Positions 18,698-31,890 are shown, counted from the stretch's first letter. The stretch: 64,000 nucleotides of DNA from Ramlibacter ginsenosidimutans (GCF_016654015.1 NZ_JAEPWM010000009.1:1-64000), one strand, 5' to 3'. Notes: generated by a model from the letters alone, not told the origin. Translations and numbers: made by a program.

Positions 18698-19562
18698 CCG
18701 GCCCGCGGTCGATGCGCTCGTACTCGGAGATCACCTGCGCGCCCAGCAGCAGCAAGGTCGCGGCGATCTCCAGGCTGAACAGCACGACGATGGCGGTGGT
18801 GAGCGAGCCGTAGACCACGCTCACCTGCGACAGCGTGCTGAAGTACCAGACGAGGACGCGCCGCGTGATCTCCCACAGCACCGTCGACGTGACGCCGCCC
18901 ACCAGCGCATGCCGCCACCACAGCCGGCCGACCGGCATCACCATGTAGATCGAGGTGAGCAGCAGGATCTCGCCGGCGAGGCCCAGCAGGTAGAGCAGCA
19001 CGCCGGACACGCCGCCGAGCGACCAGTCGAAGCCAAGGAAGCTCACCTGGTCCTGGCCGATGGCCTGGATCACCCCCGCGACGAGGGTCACCACCAGCAA
19101 CCCGAAGCCCAGGGCGAAGATGTAGCAGTAGGGCAGCAGCGCTGACACGAGGAAGTGCCGCCGCCGCACGGTGAAGCGGTGCAGGAAGATGACCGACATC
19201 GCCTTCTCCAGCACGGTGAAGGCCAGCGAGCTGAAGAACAGCATCGTGACCAGCAGCAGCCAGCCGATCACGTCCCGGTGCGCGACGAAGTTCGACAGCT
19301 CGGTGACGATGGCGCGCGACTGGCCCGGCGTCAGCCACTCGAGGTAGCGGCCGATGGTGGCGAGCAACTCGCGCTGGTCGACCAGGTGCGACAGCGCGAT
19401 CACCGTCAGGATCATCAGCGGCACCACCGACAGCAGCGCGTAGTACGCGACGGCGCCTGCCAGCAGCAGGCCCTGGTTCGCCTGGAAGCCCTTGAAGACC
19501 TTGAGCGCGAACTTACCGGGGTTGGCGAGCACGTAGGCGCTGGCAGGACTCAGGACGGACAT
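18684..19562 (-). CDS. YihY/virulence factor BrkB family membrane protein
   Basis: The 292-residue integral membrane protein has about six hydrophobic segments and family features GAVAYYALLSVVPLMILTV and RHALVGGVTSTVLWEITRR. YihY proteins were once mislabelled RNase BN; their function remains undefined. ATG 19562 was chosen because MSVLSPASAYVLANPGKFALKVFKGF fits the family start; further upstream sequence in this frame is a GC-rich artefact over the ligase gene. Confidence 0.88.
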   Translation of the reverse strand: MSVLSPASAYVLANPGKFALKVFKGFQANQGLLLAGAVAYYALLSVVPLMILTVIALSHLVDQRELLATIGRYLEWLTPGQSRAIVTELSNFVAHRDVIGWLLLVTMLFFSSLAFTVLEKAMSVIFLHRFTVRRRHFLVSALLPYCYIFALGFGLLVVTLVAGVIQAIGQDQVSFLGFDWSLGGVSGVLLYLLGLAGEILLLTSIYMVMPVGRLWWRHALVGGVTSTVLWEITRRVLVWYFSTLSQVSVVYGSLTTAIVVLFSLEIAATLLLLGAQVISEYERIDRGPVSRP

Positions 19563-19608
19563 GCGGACGAGTATGCCTCGCCCTCCGCCGCCCGTGGGGC
19601 GCGCGGCG

Positions 19609-21255
19609 CTACACGTCGATGGCGCTGGCCGAGCCGGCCTGCTTGCGCAGCTCGAACTTCTGGATCTTGCCGGTGGAGGTCTTGGGCAGCTCGCCGAAGA
19701 CCACGGCGCGCGGCACCTTGAAGCCCGCAAGGTGCTTCCTGCAGTGGGCGACGATCTCCTCGGGCGTGGCCTTCGAGCCGGCCTTCAGCTCGATGAACGC
19801 GCACGGCGTCTCGCCCCACTTGGCGTCGGGCTTGGCCACGACGGCCGCGGCCAGCACCTCCGGGTGCCGGTACAGCACGTCCTCGACCTCGATCGACGAG
19901 ATGTTCTCGCCGCCCGAGATGATGATGTCCTTGCTGCGGTCCTTGATCTTGATGTAGCCGTCGGGGTACTGCACCGCGAGGTCGCCCGTGTGGTACCAGC
20001 CGCCCGCGAACGCTTCCTGCGTTGCCTTGGCGTTCTTCAGGTAGCCCTTCATGGTGATGTTGCCGCGGAACATGATCTCGCCCATGGTCTCGCCGTCCCA
20101 GGGCACGGGCTGCAGGCTGTGCGGGTCCAGCACGCGGGCGCTGCGCTGCAGGTGGTAGCGCACGCCCTGGCGCGCGTTCAGCCGGGCGCGCTCGCCGATG
20201 TCCAGGCCATCCCAGGCCTCGTGCTTCGCGCAGGCGGTCGCCGGCCCATAGACCTCGGTCAGGCCGTACACGTGCGTGAGGTCGAAGCCCATCTGCTCCA
20301 TCCCCTCGATCAGCGATGCCGGCGGCGCCGCCCCCGCGACCATCGCCTTCACGCCGGCCGGCAGGCCCTTCTTCAGCGCCTCGGGTGCGTTCACCAGCAG
20401 GCTGTGGACGATGGGCGCGCCGCAGTAGTGCGTGACGCCGTACTCGCGGATGGCGTCGGCCATCGCCTGCGCCTCCACCTTGCGCAAGCACACATTGACA
20501 CCCGCGCGTGCGGCCACCGTCCAGGGGAAGCACCAGCCGTTGCAGTGGAACATCGGCAGCGTCCACAGGTACACCGGGTGCTTGGGCATGTCCCACTCGA
20601 GGATGTTGGAGATGGCATTGATCGCCGCGCCGCGGTGGTGGTAGACCACGCCCTTCGGGTTGCCGGTCGTCCCGCTGGTGTAGTTCAGCGCGATCGCGTC
20701 CCACTCGTCCGAAGGCAGTTCCCAGGCGAACGCCGGGTCGCCCGTGGCCAGGAAGTCCTCGTAGGTCGTGCTGCCGATGCGCTGAGGGGCGCCCGTGAAG
20801 AGCGCATCCTCGGCGTCGATGACCAGCAGCGGCCGGGACTCCTTGCGCAGCGCGATGGCCTTCTGCATCGCCGGCGCGAACTCGGGATCGACGAGCACCG
20901 CCTTGGCCTCGCCGTGATCCAGCATGAACGCGATCGCCTCCGGATCCAGCCGCGTGTTGAGCGTGTTGAGCACCGCGCCGGCCATGGGGATGCCGAAATG
21001 CGCCTCCACCATCGGCGGCACGTTGGGCAGCATCACGGCCACCGTGTCGCCCTTGCCCAGGCCGGCGCGCTGCAAGGCGCTGGCCAGGCGGCGGCAGCGC
21101 TCGTAGACCTCGGACCACGTGCGGCGCAGGCCGCCGTAGACCACCGCCGTGCGTTGCGGGTAGACGTCGGCGGCGCGCTCCAGGAAGGACAAGGGAGACA
21201 AGGGCGTGAAGTTCGCCTCGTTGCGCGGGAGGTCCTGGTCGAAGATGCTGGCCAT
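19609..21255 (-). CDS. AMP-dependent acyl-CoA synthetase (medium-chain/AlkK-DmdB-like)
   Basis: The enzyme activates a carboxylic acid to acyl-AMP and then acyl-CoA. The 548-residue protein carries the P-loop-like motif YTSGTTGNPKGV, the adenylation motif YGLTEVYGPATAC, the hinge motif YHTGDLAV-YPDGYIKIKDRSKD and the catalytic lysine in KTSTGKIQKFELR. The pattern is close to the AlkK / 3-methylmercaptopropionate-CoA ligase branch (medium-chain acids); the substrate is not certain. It is divergent from dnaG with 81 bp between start codons. Confidence 0.92.
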   Translation of the reverse strand: MASIFDQDLPRNEANFTPLSPLSFLERAADVYPQRTAVVYGGLRRTWSEVYERCRRLASALQRAGLGKGDTVAVMLPNVPPMVEAHFGIPMAGAVLNTLNTRLDPEAIAFMLDHGEAKAVLVDPEFAPAMQKAIALRKESRPLLVIDAEDALFTGAPQRIGSTTYEDFLATGDPAFAWELPSDEWDAIALNYTSGTTGNPKGVVYHHRGAAINAISNILEWDMPKHPVYLWTLPMFHCNGWCFPWTVAARAGVNVCLRKVEAQAMADAIREYGVTHYCGAPIVHSLLVNAPEALKKGLPAGVKAMVAGAAPPASLIEGMEQMGFDLTHVYGLTEVYGPATACAKHEAWDGLDIGERARLNARQGVRYHLQRSARVLDPHSLQPVPWDGETMGEIMFRGNITMKGYLKNAKATQEAFAGGWYHTGDLAVQYPDGYIKIKDRSKDIIISGGENISSIEVEDVLYRHPEVLAAAVVAKPDAKWGETPCAFIELKAGSKATPEEIVAHCRKHLAGFKVPRAVVFGELPKTSTGKIQKFELRKQAGSASAIDV

Positions 21256-21336
21256 GCGGGGCTCCGTACTTTGCTGGCGCTAGCGTAGTCCTTTTCCGGC
21301 CGGTGCAGAATCGGGCCGGAACCCTCCATCCCGCTT

Positions 21337-23196
21337 GTGCCTATCCCCCAGAGTTTTACCCAGGAACTGCTCGCCCGTGCCGACGTCGTCGAGATCGTCG
21401 GCCGGTATGTGCAGTTGAAGAAGGGCGGCGCCAATTACCTGGGGCTGTGCCCCTTCCACGCCGAGAAGTCGCCATCCTTCACCGTGAGCCCGTCCAAGCA
21501 GTTCTACCACTGCTTCGGCTGCGGCAAGAGCGGCGACGCGATCCGCTTCCTGATGGAATTCGCGGGGATGAACTTCATCGAGGCGGTCAAGGACCTGGCC
21601 GGCCAGTACGGCATGCAGGTGCCCGAGGACGACCGCTCGCCCGCCGAGCGCGCGCGGGAGGCGGAGCAGCGGCAGAAGCAGGTGACGCTCAGCGACGTGC
21701 TGGAGAAGGCGGGCGCCGCCTACCGCAAGCACCTGAAGGCCTCGCCGCGCGCCGTCGCCTACCTCAAGGGCCGCGGCGTCTCCGGCGAGATCGCCAGGCA
21801 GTTCGGCCTGGGCTACGCGCCCGAGGGCTGGCGCACCCTCGCCAGCGTCTTCCCCAGCTACGACGACCCGCTGCTCGCCGAAAGCGGCCTGGTGATCGTC
21901 AACGAGGAGGACGACAAGCGCTACGACCGCTTCCGCGACCGCATCATGTTCCCGATCCGCAACGTGAAGGGCGAGTGCATCGGCTTCGGCGGGCGCGTGC
22001 TGGGCGACGAGAAGCCGAAGTACCTCAATTCGCCCGAAACGCCGATCTTCAGCAAGGGCCGCGAGCTCTATGGGCTCTGGGAGGCGCGCAACGCGTTGCG
22101 CGAAGCCGGCTACGTGCTGGTCACCGAGGGCTACATGGACGTGATCGGCCTGGCGCAACTGGGCTTTCCGAACGCGGTCGCGACGCTGGGCACGGCGTGC
22201 ACGACCGAGCACGTGCAGAAGCTGTTCCGCTTCACCGACAGCGTGGTCTTCAGCTTCGACGGCGACGCCGCCGGCCGGCGCGCGGCGCGCAAGGCGCTCG
22301 ATGGCGCCCTGCCCTACGCATCGGACGTGCGCTCCGTGAAATTCCTGTTCCTGCCGCCCGAGCACGACCCCGACAGCTACATCCGCGAGCACGGCCAGGA
22401 CGGCTTCGCGCGCTACGTGCGGCAGGCGGTGCCCCTGAGCGAATTCATGATGGATGCAGCCGCGGAAGGCTGCGACCTGGGCACCGCCGAGGGCCGCTCC
22501 AAGATGGTGAGCACGGCCGGACCGCTCTGGAAGCAGTTGCCGGAGGGCGCGCTGAAAAAGCAGCTGCTCGGGACCATCGCCGAACGCGCGCAGCTGGGCG
22601 AGCACGACCTGCTGGAGCTCTGGGGCCTGGGGCGTCCGCGGCCGCAGGCGGAGCCGCGCGGCAAGGGCCGGCGGGCCTCCGAGTCGCCGTACCGCAAGCG
22701 TGCCTACGGCACCGGCACCCGCCAGACGATCAAGCCCAAGACCATTGCGATGGCCGAGCACATCGCCCGGGCCGTCCTGCAGAATTCCCAGGCCTGGGAC
22801 CTGCTCACCAACGACGACCACCACCTGCTGTGCGAGCTGCAGTCCCCGTACGGCGACCTGTTCTCCTGGATCGACACCCGCTACCACGATAGCGGCGCCG
22901 AGCCCTGGGCGGTCCTGCGGCTGGGCGTGGAAGGCCAGCCGTTCTCCGAGCTCGCCTTGCGGCTGATCGCGCTGGACGACATGCAGCCCAGTGGCAAGGC
23001 CCACGAGGTCGAGGAGATCTCGGCCTCCGAGCTGCGCCGCTCGATGGCGGAAATCCACATCGACGCCCTCACCGAGGAAATCGTCCGGGTCGGCAAGCTC
23101 CCGGCCTCCGAGCCGGGCAAGGTCGAGCGGCTGTACGAGCTCAGCCGAAGGCAGCAGGCGTTGTTGAAAGCTCAAAAACCAGGCGCCAAGGCTTGA
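21337..23196 (+). CDS. dnaG: DNA primase
   Basis: DnaG makes RNA primers at the replication fork with DnaB. The 619-residue product has the CHC2 zinc ribbon (Cys38, His41, Cys59, Cys62), the RNA polymerase domain with Toprim motifs EGYMD (from Glu264) and DGD (308-310), and a C-terminal helicase-binding region. The start is GTG 21337 in good match to the family N-terminus. It precedes rpoD, as in the macromolecular-synthesis operon, but rpsU is not found upstream; an acyl-CoA ligase gene lies there instead. Confidence 0.97.
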   Translation: MPIPQSFTQELLARADVVEIVGRYVQLKKGGANYLGLCPFHAEKSPSFTVSPSKQFYHCFGCGKSGDAIRFLMEFAGMNFIEAVKDLAGQYGMQVPEDDRSPAERAREAEQRQKQVTLSDVLEKAGAAYRKHLKASPRAVAYLKGRGVSGEIARQFGLGYAPEGWRTLASVFPSYDDPLLAESGLVIVNEEDDKRYDRFRDRIMFPIRNVKGECIGFGGRVLGDEKPKYLNSPETPIFSKGRELYGLWEARNALREAGYVLVTEGYMDVIGLAQLGFPNAVATLGTACTTEHVQKLFRFTDSVVFSFDGDAAGRRAARKALDGALPYASDVRSVKFLFLPPEHDPDSYIREHGQDGFARYVRQAVPLSEFMMDAAAEGCDLGTAEGRSKMVSTAGPLWKQLPEGALKKQLLGTIAERAQLGEHDLLELWGLGRPRPQAEPRGKGRRASESPYRKRAYGTGTRQTIKPKTIAMAEHIARAVLQNSQAWDLLTNDDHHLLCELQSPYGDLFSWIDTRYHDSGAEPWAVLRLGVEGQPFSELALRLIALDDMQPSGKAHEVEEISASELRRSMAEIHIDALTEEIVRVGKLPASEPGKVERLYELSRRQQALLKAQKPGAKA

Positions 23197-23212
23197 AATC
23201 CGCGCACAACCC

Positions 23213-23218
23213 TATAAT
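23213..23218 (+). promoter_or_regulatory. -10 box of a probable rpoD promoter
   Basis: A perfect TATAAT sits 17 bp after the dnaG stop codon and 218 bp before the rpoD start. The TTGAAA at 23193-23198 is only 14 bp upstream, shorter than the ideal 16-18, so the -35 is uncertain. It would give rpoD a leader of about 210 nt. Confidence 0.5.
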
Positions 23219-23435
23219 GTAGGGTTTGCTAGCGGCAAGAGCGACAGCAGCACCTCCGGACCGGCCAGCCCTCACGCACGAGCGGCACCCCACAGCGGGT
23301 CAGGCCAACCTACCGCAAGGACTGCACACCAAATGTTCGCCCACCCATCTTGCCCTGAGGCCTAGGTCGGCCTGTCCACCCGCGCCGGGTCGCCGTGCGC
23401 GCATTTGTGTTTCCGCTGTCCTGTTCCGAGGTCGT

Positions 23436-25814
<2,379 letters not shown>

Positions 25815-25858
25815 GCCTCGGGTCATCTCCGCGCAGGCGGAGACCCAGGGATTCAAGG

Positions 25859-25886
25859 AAGCGCCCCGATCGGGGCGCTTTTTTTT
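25859..25886 (+). terminator. Rho-independent terminator of rpoD
   Basis: Palindrome GCGCCCC-GATC-GGGGCGC (25861-25878) flanked by AA and followed by eight T residues (25879-25886), 44 bp after the rpoD stop. Confidence 0.95.
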
Positions 25887-25948
25887 GGGCTCCGTCCCCT
25901 GGCGACGGCCAGGGCAGCGCACAGTCTGGCGGCGATTGAAGCGAAAAC

Positions 25949-27587
<1,639 letters not shown>

Positions 27588-27621
27588 GCGAAGCGCCGGC
27601 GCGGTCCTTCGCCGCGCGGGG

Positions 27622-27867
27622 CTAGAACATCGTGTCCTGGTAGGCCTCGTCCTTGCCATCCGTGCGCCGGCGCAGCAGTTGCACCTGCGGCTCGCTCGCC
27701 GCTTCGGTGCGGTAGCCCTTGCCGCATTCGGGGCAGGCGTACTCTTCGCGATGGAGGCCATCCGCGACGGGGGTGGCGAGCACGCGGAAGCGCGCGCCGC
27801 AGTAGGAACAGGTTTGCTCGAAGACGCTGAGGCTGCCCTCGGTGTCGGGCAGGGACGCGTTTTTCAT
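27622..27867 (-). CDS. Small zinc-ribbon protein
   Basis: This 81-residue protein has two Cys pairs, CSYCGARF and CPECGKGYRTE, about 25 residues apart, forming a zinc ribbon. No catalytic domain is present. It sits 55 bp downstream of the dioxygenase beta-subunit gene on the same strand and may be co-transcribed. The function is unknown; a DNA-binding or regulatory role is possible. Confidence 0.65.
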   Translation of the reverse strand: MKNASLPDTEGSLSVFEQTCSYCGARFRVLATPVADGLHREEYACPECGKGYRTEAASEPQVQLLRRRTDGKDEAYQDTMF

Positions 27868-27922
27868 GGGTCCTCCTCTCGTGAAGCGGACCCGGCCAGT
27901 ATGCGCGCGCCGCCGCGCGCGT

Positions 27923-28768
27923 TCAAGCCGCTTGCGTGAGCGACTCCAGTGCCATCATGCCCGCGGCCGTGTTCGAGATCGGGATGTGGTAGTTCGTATG
28001 CACCTTGCGCACGCGCCCCGGCACGGCAGCGCGCGTCGCGAGCCACATCAGCAACTCGACGCCTTGCGTTCCGGTCTTCTCCACCAGCTCGTGGATGCTG
28101 TACTGCGTGGCCCACTCGGGGTCTTCCACCAGGCTGTCCATGAACTTCAGGTCGAACGGCTTGTTGATGAAGCCCGCGCGCTCGCCATCGAGCTGGTGCG
28201 ACAGGCCGCCCGTGCCGATCACCACGACCTTCTTGTCGCTTTCCCAGGAGCGGATCGCCTCGCCCACTGCCTGCCCCAGCGCGTAGCAGCGCCGGGCGCT
28301 CGGCAAGGGGAACTGCACGGTGTTGATGCAGATCGGCACGACCGTCACCGGCACGCCCTGCGGCCAGAACAGTTTCAGCGGCAGCGTGAACGCGTGGTCC
28401 ACCAGCATTTCCTGGCAGGTCGTGATGTCGAACTCCCGGTCCACCAGGTGCTCGATCACGTGCCACGAAAGGTCCAGCTCGCCCCGGAACGGCGGCAGCG
28501 TGGGAATGCCCCAGCCTTCGTCTGCGTTGCGATACTCCGGCGCGGCGCCGACCGCAAAGGTCGGCATCTTGTCCAGGAAGAAGTTCAGGCCGTGGTCGTT
28601 GTAGAAGACGACCGCGACATCCGGCTGCACGTCGTCCAGCCAGCGGTGCACCGGCAGGAAGCCGTCGAAGAAGGGCTTCCAGTACGGTTCGCCCTGCAGG
28701 CCCTTGGCGATGGCGCCGCCGATGGCGGGCACGTGCGAGGTGGTGAGACCACCGATGATCCTGGCCAT
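27923..28768 (-). CDS. Class III extradiol ring-cleavage dioxygenase, catalytic (LigB-type) subunit
   Basis: LigB-type subunits use Fe(II) to cleave catecholic rings next to the hydroxyls, as in protocatechuate 4,5-dioxygenase and gallate dioxygenase. The 281-residue protein has the iron ligands His12 (TTSHVPAIG) and His59 (FYNDHG), plus the active-site His in GTGGLSHQLDGERAG. The closely spaced LigA-type gene upstream (16-bp gap) encodes its partner. The length matches two-subunit protocatechuate 4,5-type enzymes, but the substrate could be a related catecholic acid; no downstream Lig/Pmd pathway genes are in the window. Confidence 0.9.
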   Translation of the reverse strand: MARIIGGLTTSHVPAIGGAIAKGLQGEPYWKPFFDGFLPVHRWLDDVQPDVAVVFYNDHGLNFFLDKMPTFAVGAAPEYRNADEGWGIPTLPPFRGELDLSWHVIEHLVDREFDITTCQEMLVDHAFTLPLKLFWPQGVPVTVVPICINTVQFPLPSARRCYALGQAVGEAIRSWESDKKVVVIGTGGLSHQLDGERAGFINKPFDLKFMDSLVEDPEWATQYSIHELVEKTGTQGVELLMWLATRAAVPGRVRKVHTNYHIPISNTAAGMMALESLTQAA

Positions 28769-28784
28769 GTCGTCACGCTCCGGT

Positions 28785-29150
28785 TCAGGCGGCGAGCCGC
28801 GTTGGTTGCTCGTTCTGTCGCACCAGGCGCGCCTTGAACTCCTCTTTCGACAAGCCGGTTTGCGCGGCTCCCAGGTCCTGCACGTCGAGACCCAGGATGC
28901 CGGCGAATTTCGCGAGGTAGTAGACGTTGCCTCCCGCCGCGAGCAGACCCAGCACGTCGCGCTTGCGGATCGCCTCGGCCTGCACGCCCTGGACGCCGTA
29001 GCGGCGCATGTAGCCCTCCTCGTCCGCCTTGAAGGCGTCGCGGTTGGCCTGCTCGTTGAACGAGAAGCACATGCGGTTCAGGGCGTAGCCCTTGCGCGCC
29101 TGCTCGCCGTCGAAGATGGTGGTACCGAAGATGGCGGGCGGCCGGTCCAT
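28785..29150 (-). CDS. Class III extradiol dioxygenase, small (LigA-type) subunit
   Basis: This 121-residue all-helical protein carries the LigA signature (YALNRMCFSFNEQANRDAFKADEEGYMRRYG) that caps the active site of the LigB partner. LigA domains are also fused in gallate dioxygenase; here they are separate, as in protocatechuate 4,5-dioxygenase. It is the first gene of a leftward unit (LigA, LigB, zinc-ribbon) divergent from the FAD monooxygenase gene over 190 bp. Confidence 0.9.
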   Translation of the reverse strand: MDRPPAIFGTTIFDGEQARKGYALNRMCFSFNEQANRDAFKADEEGYMRRYGVQGVQAEAIRKRDVLGLLAAGGNVYYLAKFAGILGLDVQDLGAAQTGLSKEEFKARLVRQNEQPTRLAA

Positions 29151-29239
29151 GCGTGTCTCCTGTTTGCGCCGGAGTATCCCGGCACGGCGCGCCGGCTCGC
29201 CTGACGCAGGTCAAGGTTCGGGGTGGAGTTGATCCTCGT

Positions 29240-29295
29240 CAAAGGTGCTGCGATTACGATTAGTGAAACGCATTTCTCATTGGTAAATTTGCGTG
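29240..29295. promoter_or_regulatory. AT-rich divergent control region
   Basis: The intergenic DNA between the LigA-type gene and the FAD monooxygenase contains an AT-rich island, unusual for this genome. It holds the interrupted palindrome GAAA-CGCA-TTTC (29265-29276) and CGCATTT...AAATTTGCG arms (29269-29294). It probably carries divergent promoters and a regulator site. The regulator is not encoded nearby. Confidence 0.4.
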
Positions 29296-29340
29296 GATCG
29301 CGGCGAGAGACCGCACAGACCGCCACCAGGAGACGCGCCC

Positions 29341-31002
29341 ATGGGGACCCACACGTACCCGCGCTTCGCGACGAAGGCGCCGGACGACCTGCGCACGCAG
29401 CCGCCGCAGCGCCGGCCCCTGATCGTGATCGGCGCGGGGCCGGTGGGTCTGGCCGCAGCCATCGATGCGCGCCTGCAAGGCCTGCCGGTCCTGCTGTTCG
29501 ACGAGGACGACTCCGTCTCGATCGGCTCGCGTGCGGTCTGCTACGCGAAGCGCGCGCTGGAGATCCTGGACCGCCTCGGCGTCGGTGACGCGGTGTGCGA
29601 GCGCGGCGTCGGCTGGAACGTGGGCCGCACCTTCTTCCGCGAGCAGGAGGTCTACCGATTCGACCTCGTGCCCGAGCCCGGGCACAAGCGGCCCGGCATG
29701 ATCAACCTGCAGCAGTACCACCTCGAGGAGATGCTGGTCGCGCGCGCGCAGCAGCTCGGCGTGGACCTGCGCTGGAAGTACAAGGTGGTCTCGGTGCAGC
29801 CGGCGGTCGACCACGTGAAGCTGCAGGTGGAGACGCCCGAGGGCGTGTTCGCGATCGAGGCGGACTGGCTCATTGCCGCCGACGGCGCGCGCTCGGCCAC
29901 GCGCCGCATGCTGGGCCTCGACGTCGACGGCCGCATCTTCATGGACCGCTTCCTGATCGCGGACGTGGTGATGCAGGCCGACTGGCCGGCCGAGCGCTGG
30001 CTCTGGTTCGACCCGCCCTTCCACCCGAACCAGACCGTGCTGCTGCACAAGCAGGCCGACAACGTCTGGCGCATCGACTTCCAGCTCGGATGGGACGCCG
30101 ATCCCGAAGAGGAGAAGAAGCCGGAGAAGGTCATCCCGCGCATCCGCGCGATGCTCGGCGACGCACGTCCGTTCGAGCTGGAGTGGGTCAGCATCTACAC
30201 CTTCCAGTGCCGCCGCATGAAGGACTTCCGCCACGGGCGCGTGCTGTTCGTCGGCGATGCCGCGCACCAGGTCTCGCCGTTCGGTGCGCGCGGCGCCAAC
30301 TCCGGCTTCCAGGACACCGACGACCTGCTGTGGAAACTCCGGCTGGTGATCGAGGGCAAGGCGCCCGATTCGCTGCTGGACACCTACAGCACGGACCGGG
30401 TCTACGCGGCCGACGAGAACCTGATGAACTCCACCCGCTCCACGGACTTCATCACGCCCAAGAGCCGCGCGAGCAAGACCTTCCGCAACGCGGTGCTGGA
30501 GCTCGCGCGCGAGCATCCGTTCGCGCGCAAGCTGGTGAACTCGGGGCGCCTGTCCGTGCCCAGCTATCTCGTCGCGTCGCGGCTGAACACACCGGACGCG
30601 GAACACTTCGACGGGGACATGGTGCCCGGCGCCCCGATGGCCGATGCGCCCGTGGCAGTCGCCGGTACGCCCGCGTGGCTGCTGGACCAGGTCGGCGGCC
30701 GCTTCGTGCTGCTGCTGTTCCTCAGCGACACGGGCAAGCTCACGCCGTCCTGGCGCGACCGCCTCGATGCGCTGGCGCAAGGGCCCATCCCGGTCGAGAC
30801 GGTGATCGTCACGCCGCAGGGCGGCGAAGTGCGCGGCCTGCGCGTGCTGGCCGACCCGCAAGGGCTGGTCGCGCGGCGCTACGACGCCTCCGCCGGCACC
30901 GCCTACCTTCTGCGGCCGGACCAGCACGTCGCCGCGCGCTGGCGCACCTTCGAACCCGCGCGCGTGCAAGCCGCCCTCGCGCGCGCCACCTGCAACGACT
31001 GA
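29341..31002 (+). CDS. FAD-dependent aromatic hydroxylase (group A flavoprotein monooxygenase, MhpA-like)
   Basis: Group A monooxygenases hydroxylate phenolic rings with NAD(P)H and O2. The 553-residue protein has the FAD motifs GAGPVGLAAAIDA (from about residue 31), the AADGARSATRRMLG segment and GRVLFVGDAAHQVSPFGARGANSG. A C-terminal thioredoxin-like domain (about 440-545) is typical of phenol, resorcinol and 3-(3-hydroxyphenyl)propionate hydroxylases. It has a ribosome site CAGGAG before ATG 29341. Its neighbours suggest that it makes the catecholic substrate of the LigAB pair; that link is inferred. Confidence 0.9.
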   Translation: MGTHTYPRFATKAPDDLRTQPPQRRPLIVIGAGPVGLAAAIDARLQGLPVLLFDEDDSVSIGSRAVCYAKRALEILDRLGVGDAVCERGVGWNVGRTFFREQEVYRFDLVPEPGHKRPGMINLQQYHLEEMLVARAQQLGVDLRWKYKVVSVQPAVDHVKLQVETPEGVFAIEADWLIAADGARSATRRMLGLDVDGRIFMDRFLIADVVMQADWPAERWLWFDPPFHPNQTVLLHKQADNVWRIDFQLGWDADPEEEKKPEKVIPRIRAMLGDARPFELEWVSIYTFQCRRMKDFRHGRVLFVGDAAHQVSPFGARGANSGFQDTDDLLWKLRLVIEGKAPDSLLDTYSTDRVYAADENLMNSTRSTDFITPKSRASKTFRNAVLELAREHPFARKLVNSGRLSVPSYLVASRLNTPDAEHFDGDMVPGAPMADAPVAVAGTPAWLLDQVGGRFVLLLFLSDTGKLTPSWRDRLDALAQGPIPVETVIVTPQGGEVRGLRVLADPQGLVARRYDASAGTAYLLRPDQHVAARWRTFEPARVQAALARATCND

Positions 31003-31013
31003 AAGGCCACGCC

Positions 31014-31238
31014 ATGCCGCTGCAACTGCAAGCCCGTTTCCAGGAACCCGGCAAGCGCTACTTCCGCGACTTCAGCCCGGGCGACGATTTCTACGAGGCG
31101 CTGATCGATGCGCATCGCGACCTGAGCGACGAGGAAAGCGAGCGGCTCAACGCGCGCCTGATCCTGCTGCTCTCCAACCACATCGGCGACATCGCGGTGC
31201 TCAGGGAAGCACTGGCGCTGGCCCGCCGCGAAGCCTGA
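31014..31238 (+). CDS. DUF2783 domain protein
   Basis: This 74-residue helical protein has the segment DDFYEALIDAHRDLSDEESERLNARLILLLSNHIGD. DUF2783 genes usually lie next to FAD monooxygenase genes of aromatic pathways, as here (11-bp gap). A helper role for the monooxygenase or ring cleavage is possible but unproven. Confidence 0.75.
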   Translation: MPLQLQARFQEPGKRYFRDFSPGDDFYEALIDAHRDLSDEESERLNARLILLLSNHIGDIAVLREALALARREA

Positions 31239-31249
31239 AGGAGCCAACC

Positions 31250-31783
31250 ATGAACATCCGCAAGATCCACCACGTCGCCTACCGCTGCAAGGACGCCAAA
31301 GAGACCGTCGAGTGGTACGGCAAGCACCTGGGCATGAAATTCGTGCTGGCCATCGCCGAGAACCACGTGCCCTCCACGCACGAGCCCGATCCGTACATGC
31401 ACGTGTTCCTCGATGCCGGCAACGGCAACGTCCTCGCCTTCTTCGAGATCCCCAAGTCGCCTCCGATGGGCCGCGACACCAACACCCCCGCGTGGGTGCA
31501 GCACATCGCCTTCGAGGTCGGCAGCGTGCAGGAGCTCGAAGACGCCAAGGCCCGCCTGCAGGCCGACGGCATCCCGGTGGTGGGCGTCACCGACCACACC
31601 ATCTTCAAGTCGATCTACTTCCACGACCCGAACGGCCACCGCGTCGAACTCGCCGCGAACACGGGCACGCCGGAGATGTACAAGCGGCTCGACGAAGTGA
31701 AGGTGGCGATGCTGGAAGAGTGGAGCCGCACCAAGCGCGCGCCCAAGCATGCGGCGTGGATGCACGAGAAGGAATTTGCGTGA
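31250..31783 (+). CDS. VOC-superfamily metalloprotein (glyoxalase/dioxygenase fold)
   Basis: The 177-residue vicinal-oxygen-chelate protein has probable metal ligands in IHHVAYRCKDA, QHIAFEVG and HRVELAAN. The fold covers glyoxalase, epimerase and extradiol dioxygenase activities, so the reaction is open. It follows DUF2783 by 11 bp and likely shares its transcript, placing it in the aromatic pathway unit. It ends just before a repeat element that separates it from the convergent operon. Confidence 0.85.
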   Translation: MNIRKIHHVAYRCKDAKETVEWYGKHLGMKFVLAIAENHVPSTHEPDPYMHVFLDAGNGNVLAFFEIPKSPPMGRDTNTPAWVQHIAFEVGSVQELEDAKARLQADGIPVVGVTDHTIFKSIYFHDPNGHRVELAANTGTPEMYKRLDEVKVAMLEEWSRTKRAPKHAAWMHEKEFA

Positions 31784-31787
31784 AGCT

Positions 31788-31890
31788 GCTGGGGTTCCCT
31801 TCGGTCACCACCAGCCTACGGGTGCATTCATAGGGTGGGGTTGAGCACCAGGCATTCGTAGGCTGGCGGTGAGCGCCAGCGAACCCCAGC
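31788..31890. repeat. Second copy of the GTAGGCTGG inverted repeat
   Basis: Arms 31788-31819 (GCTGGGGTT...CAGCCTAC) and 31858-31890 (GTAGGCTGG...CCCCAGC) are inverted copies matching the element at 25949-26036. The spacer contains a third, partial copy (TAGGGTGGGGTTGAGCAC, from 31831). It fills the gap between two convergent genes, beginning 5 bp after the VOC stop codon. Confidence 0.8.

Noticed and set aside
23193-23218. TTGAAA plus TATAAT as a complete rpoD promoter
   Set aside because: The spacer is only 14 bp, so only the -10 was reported.
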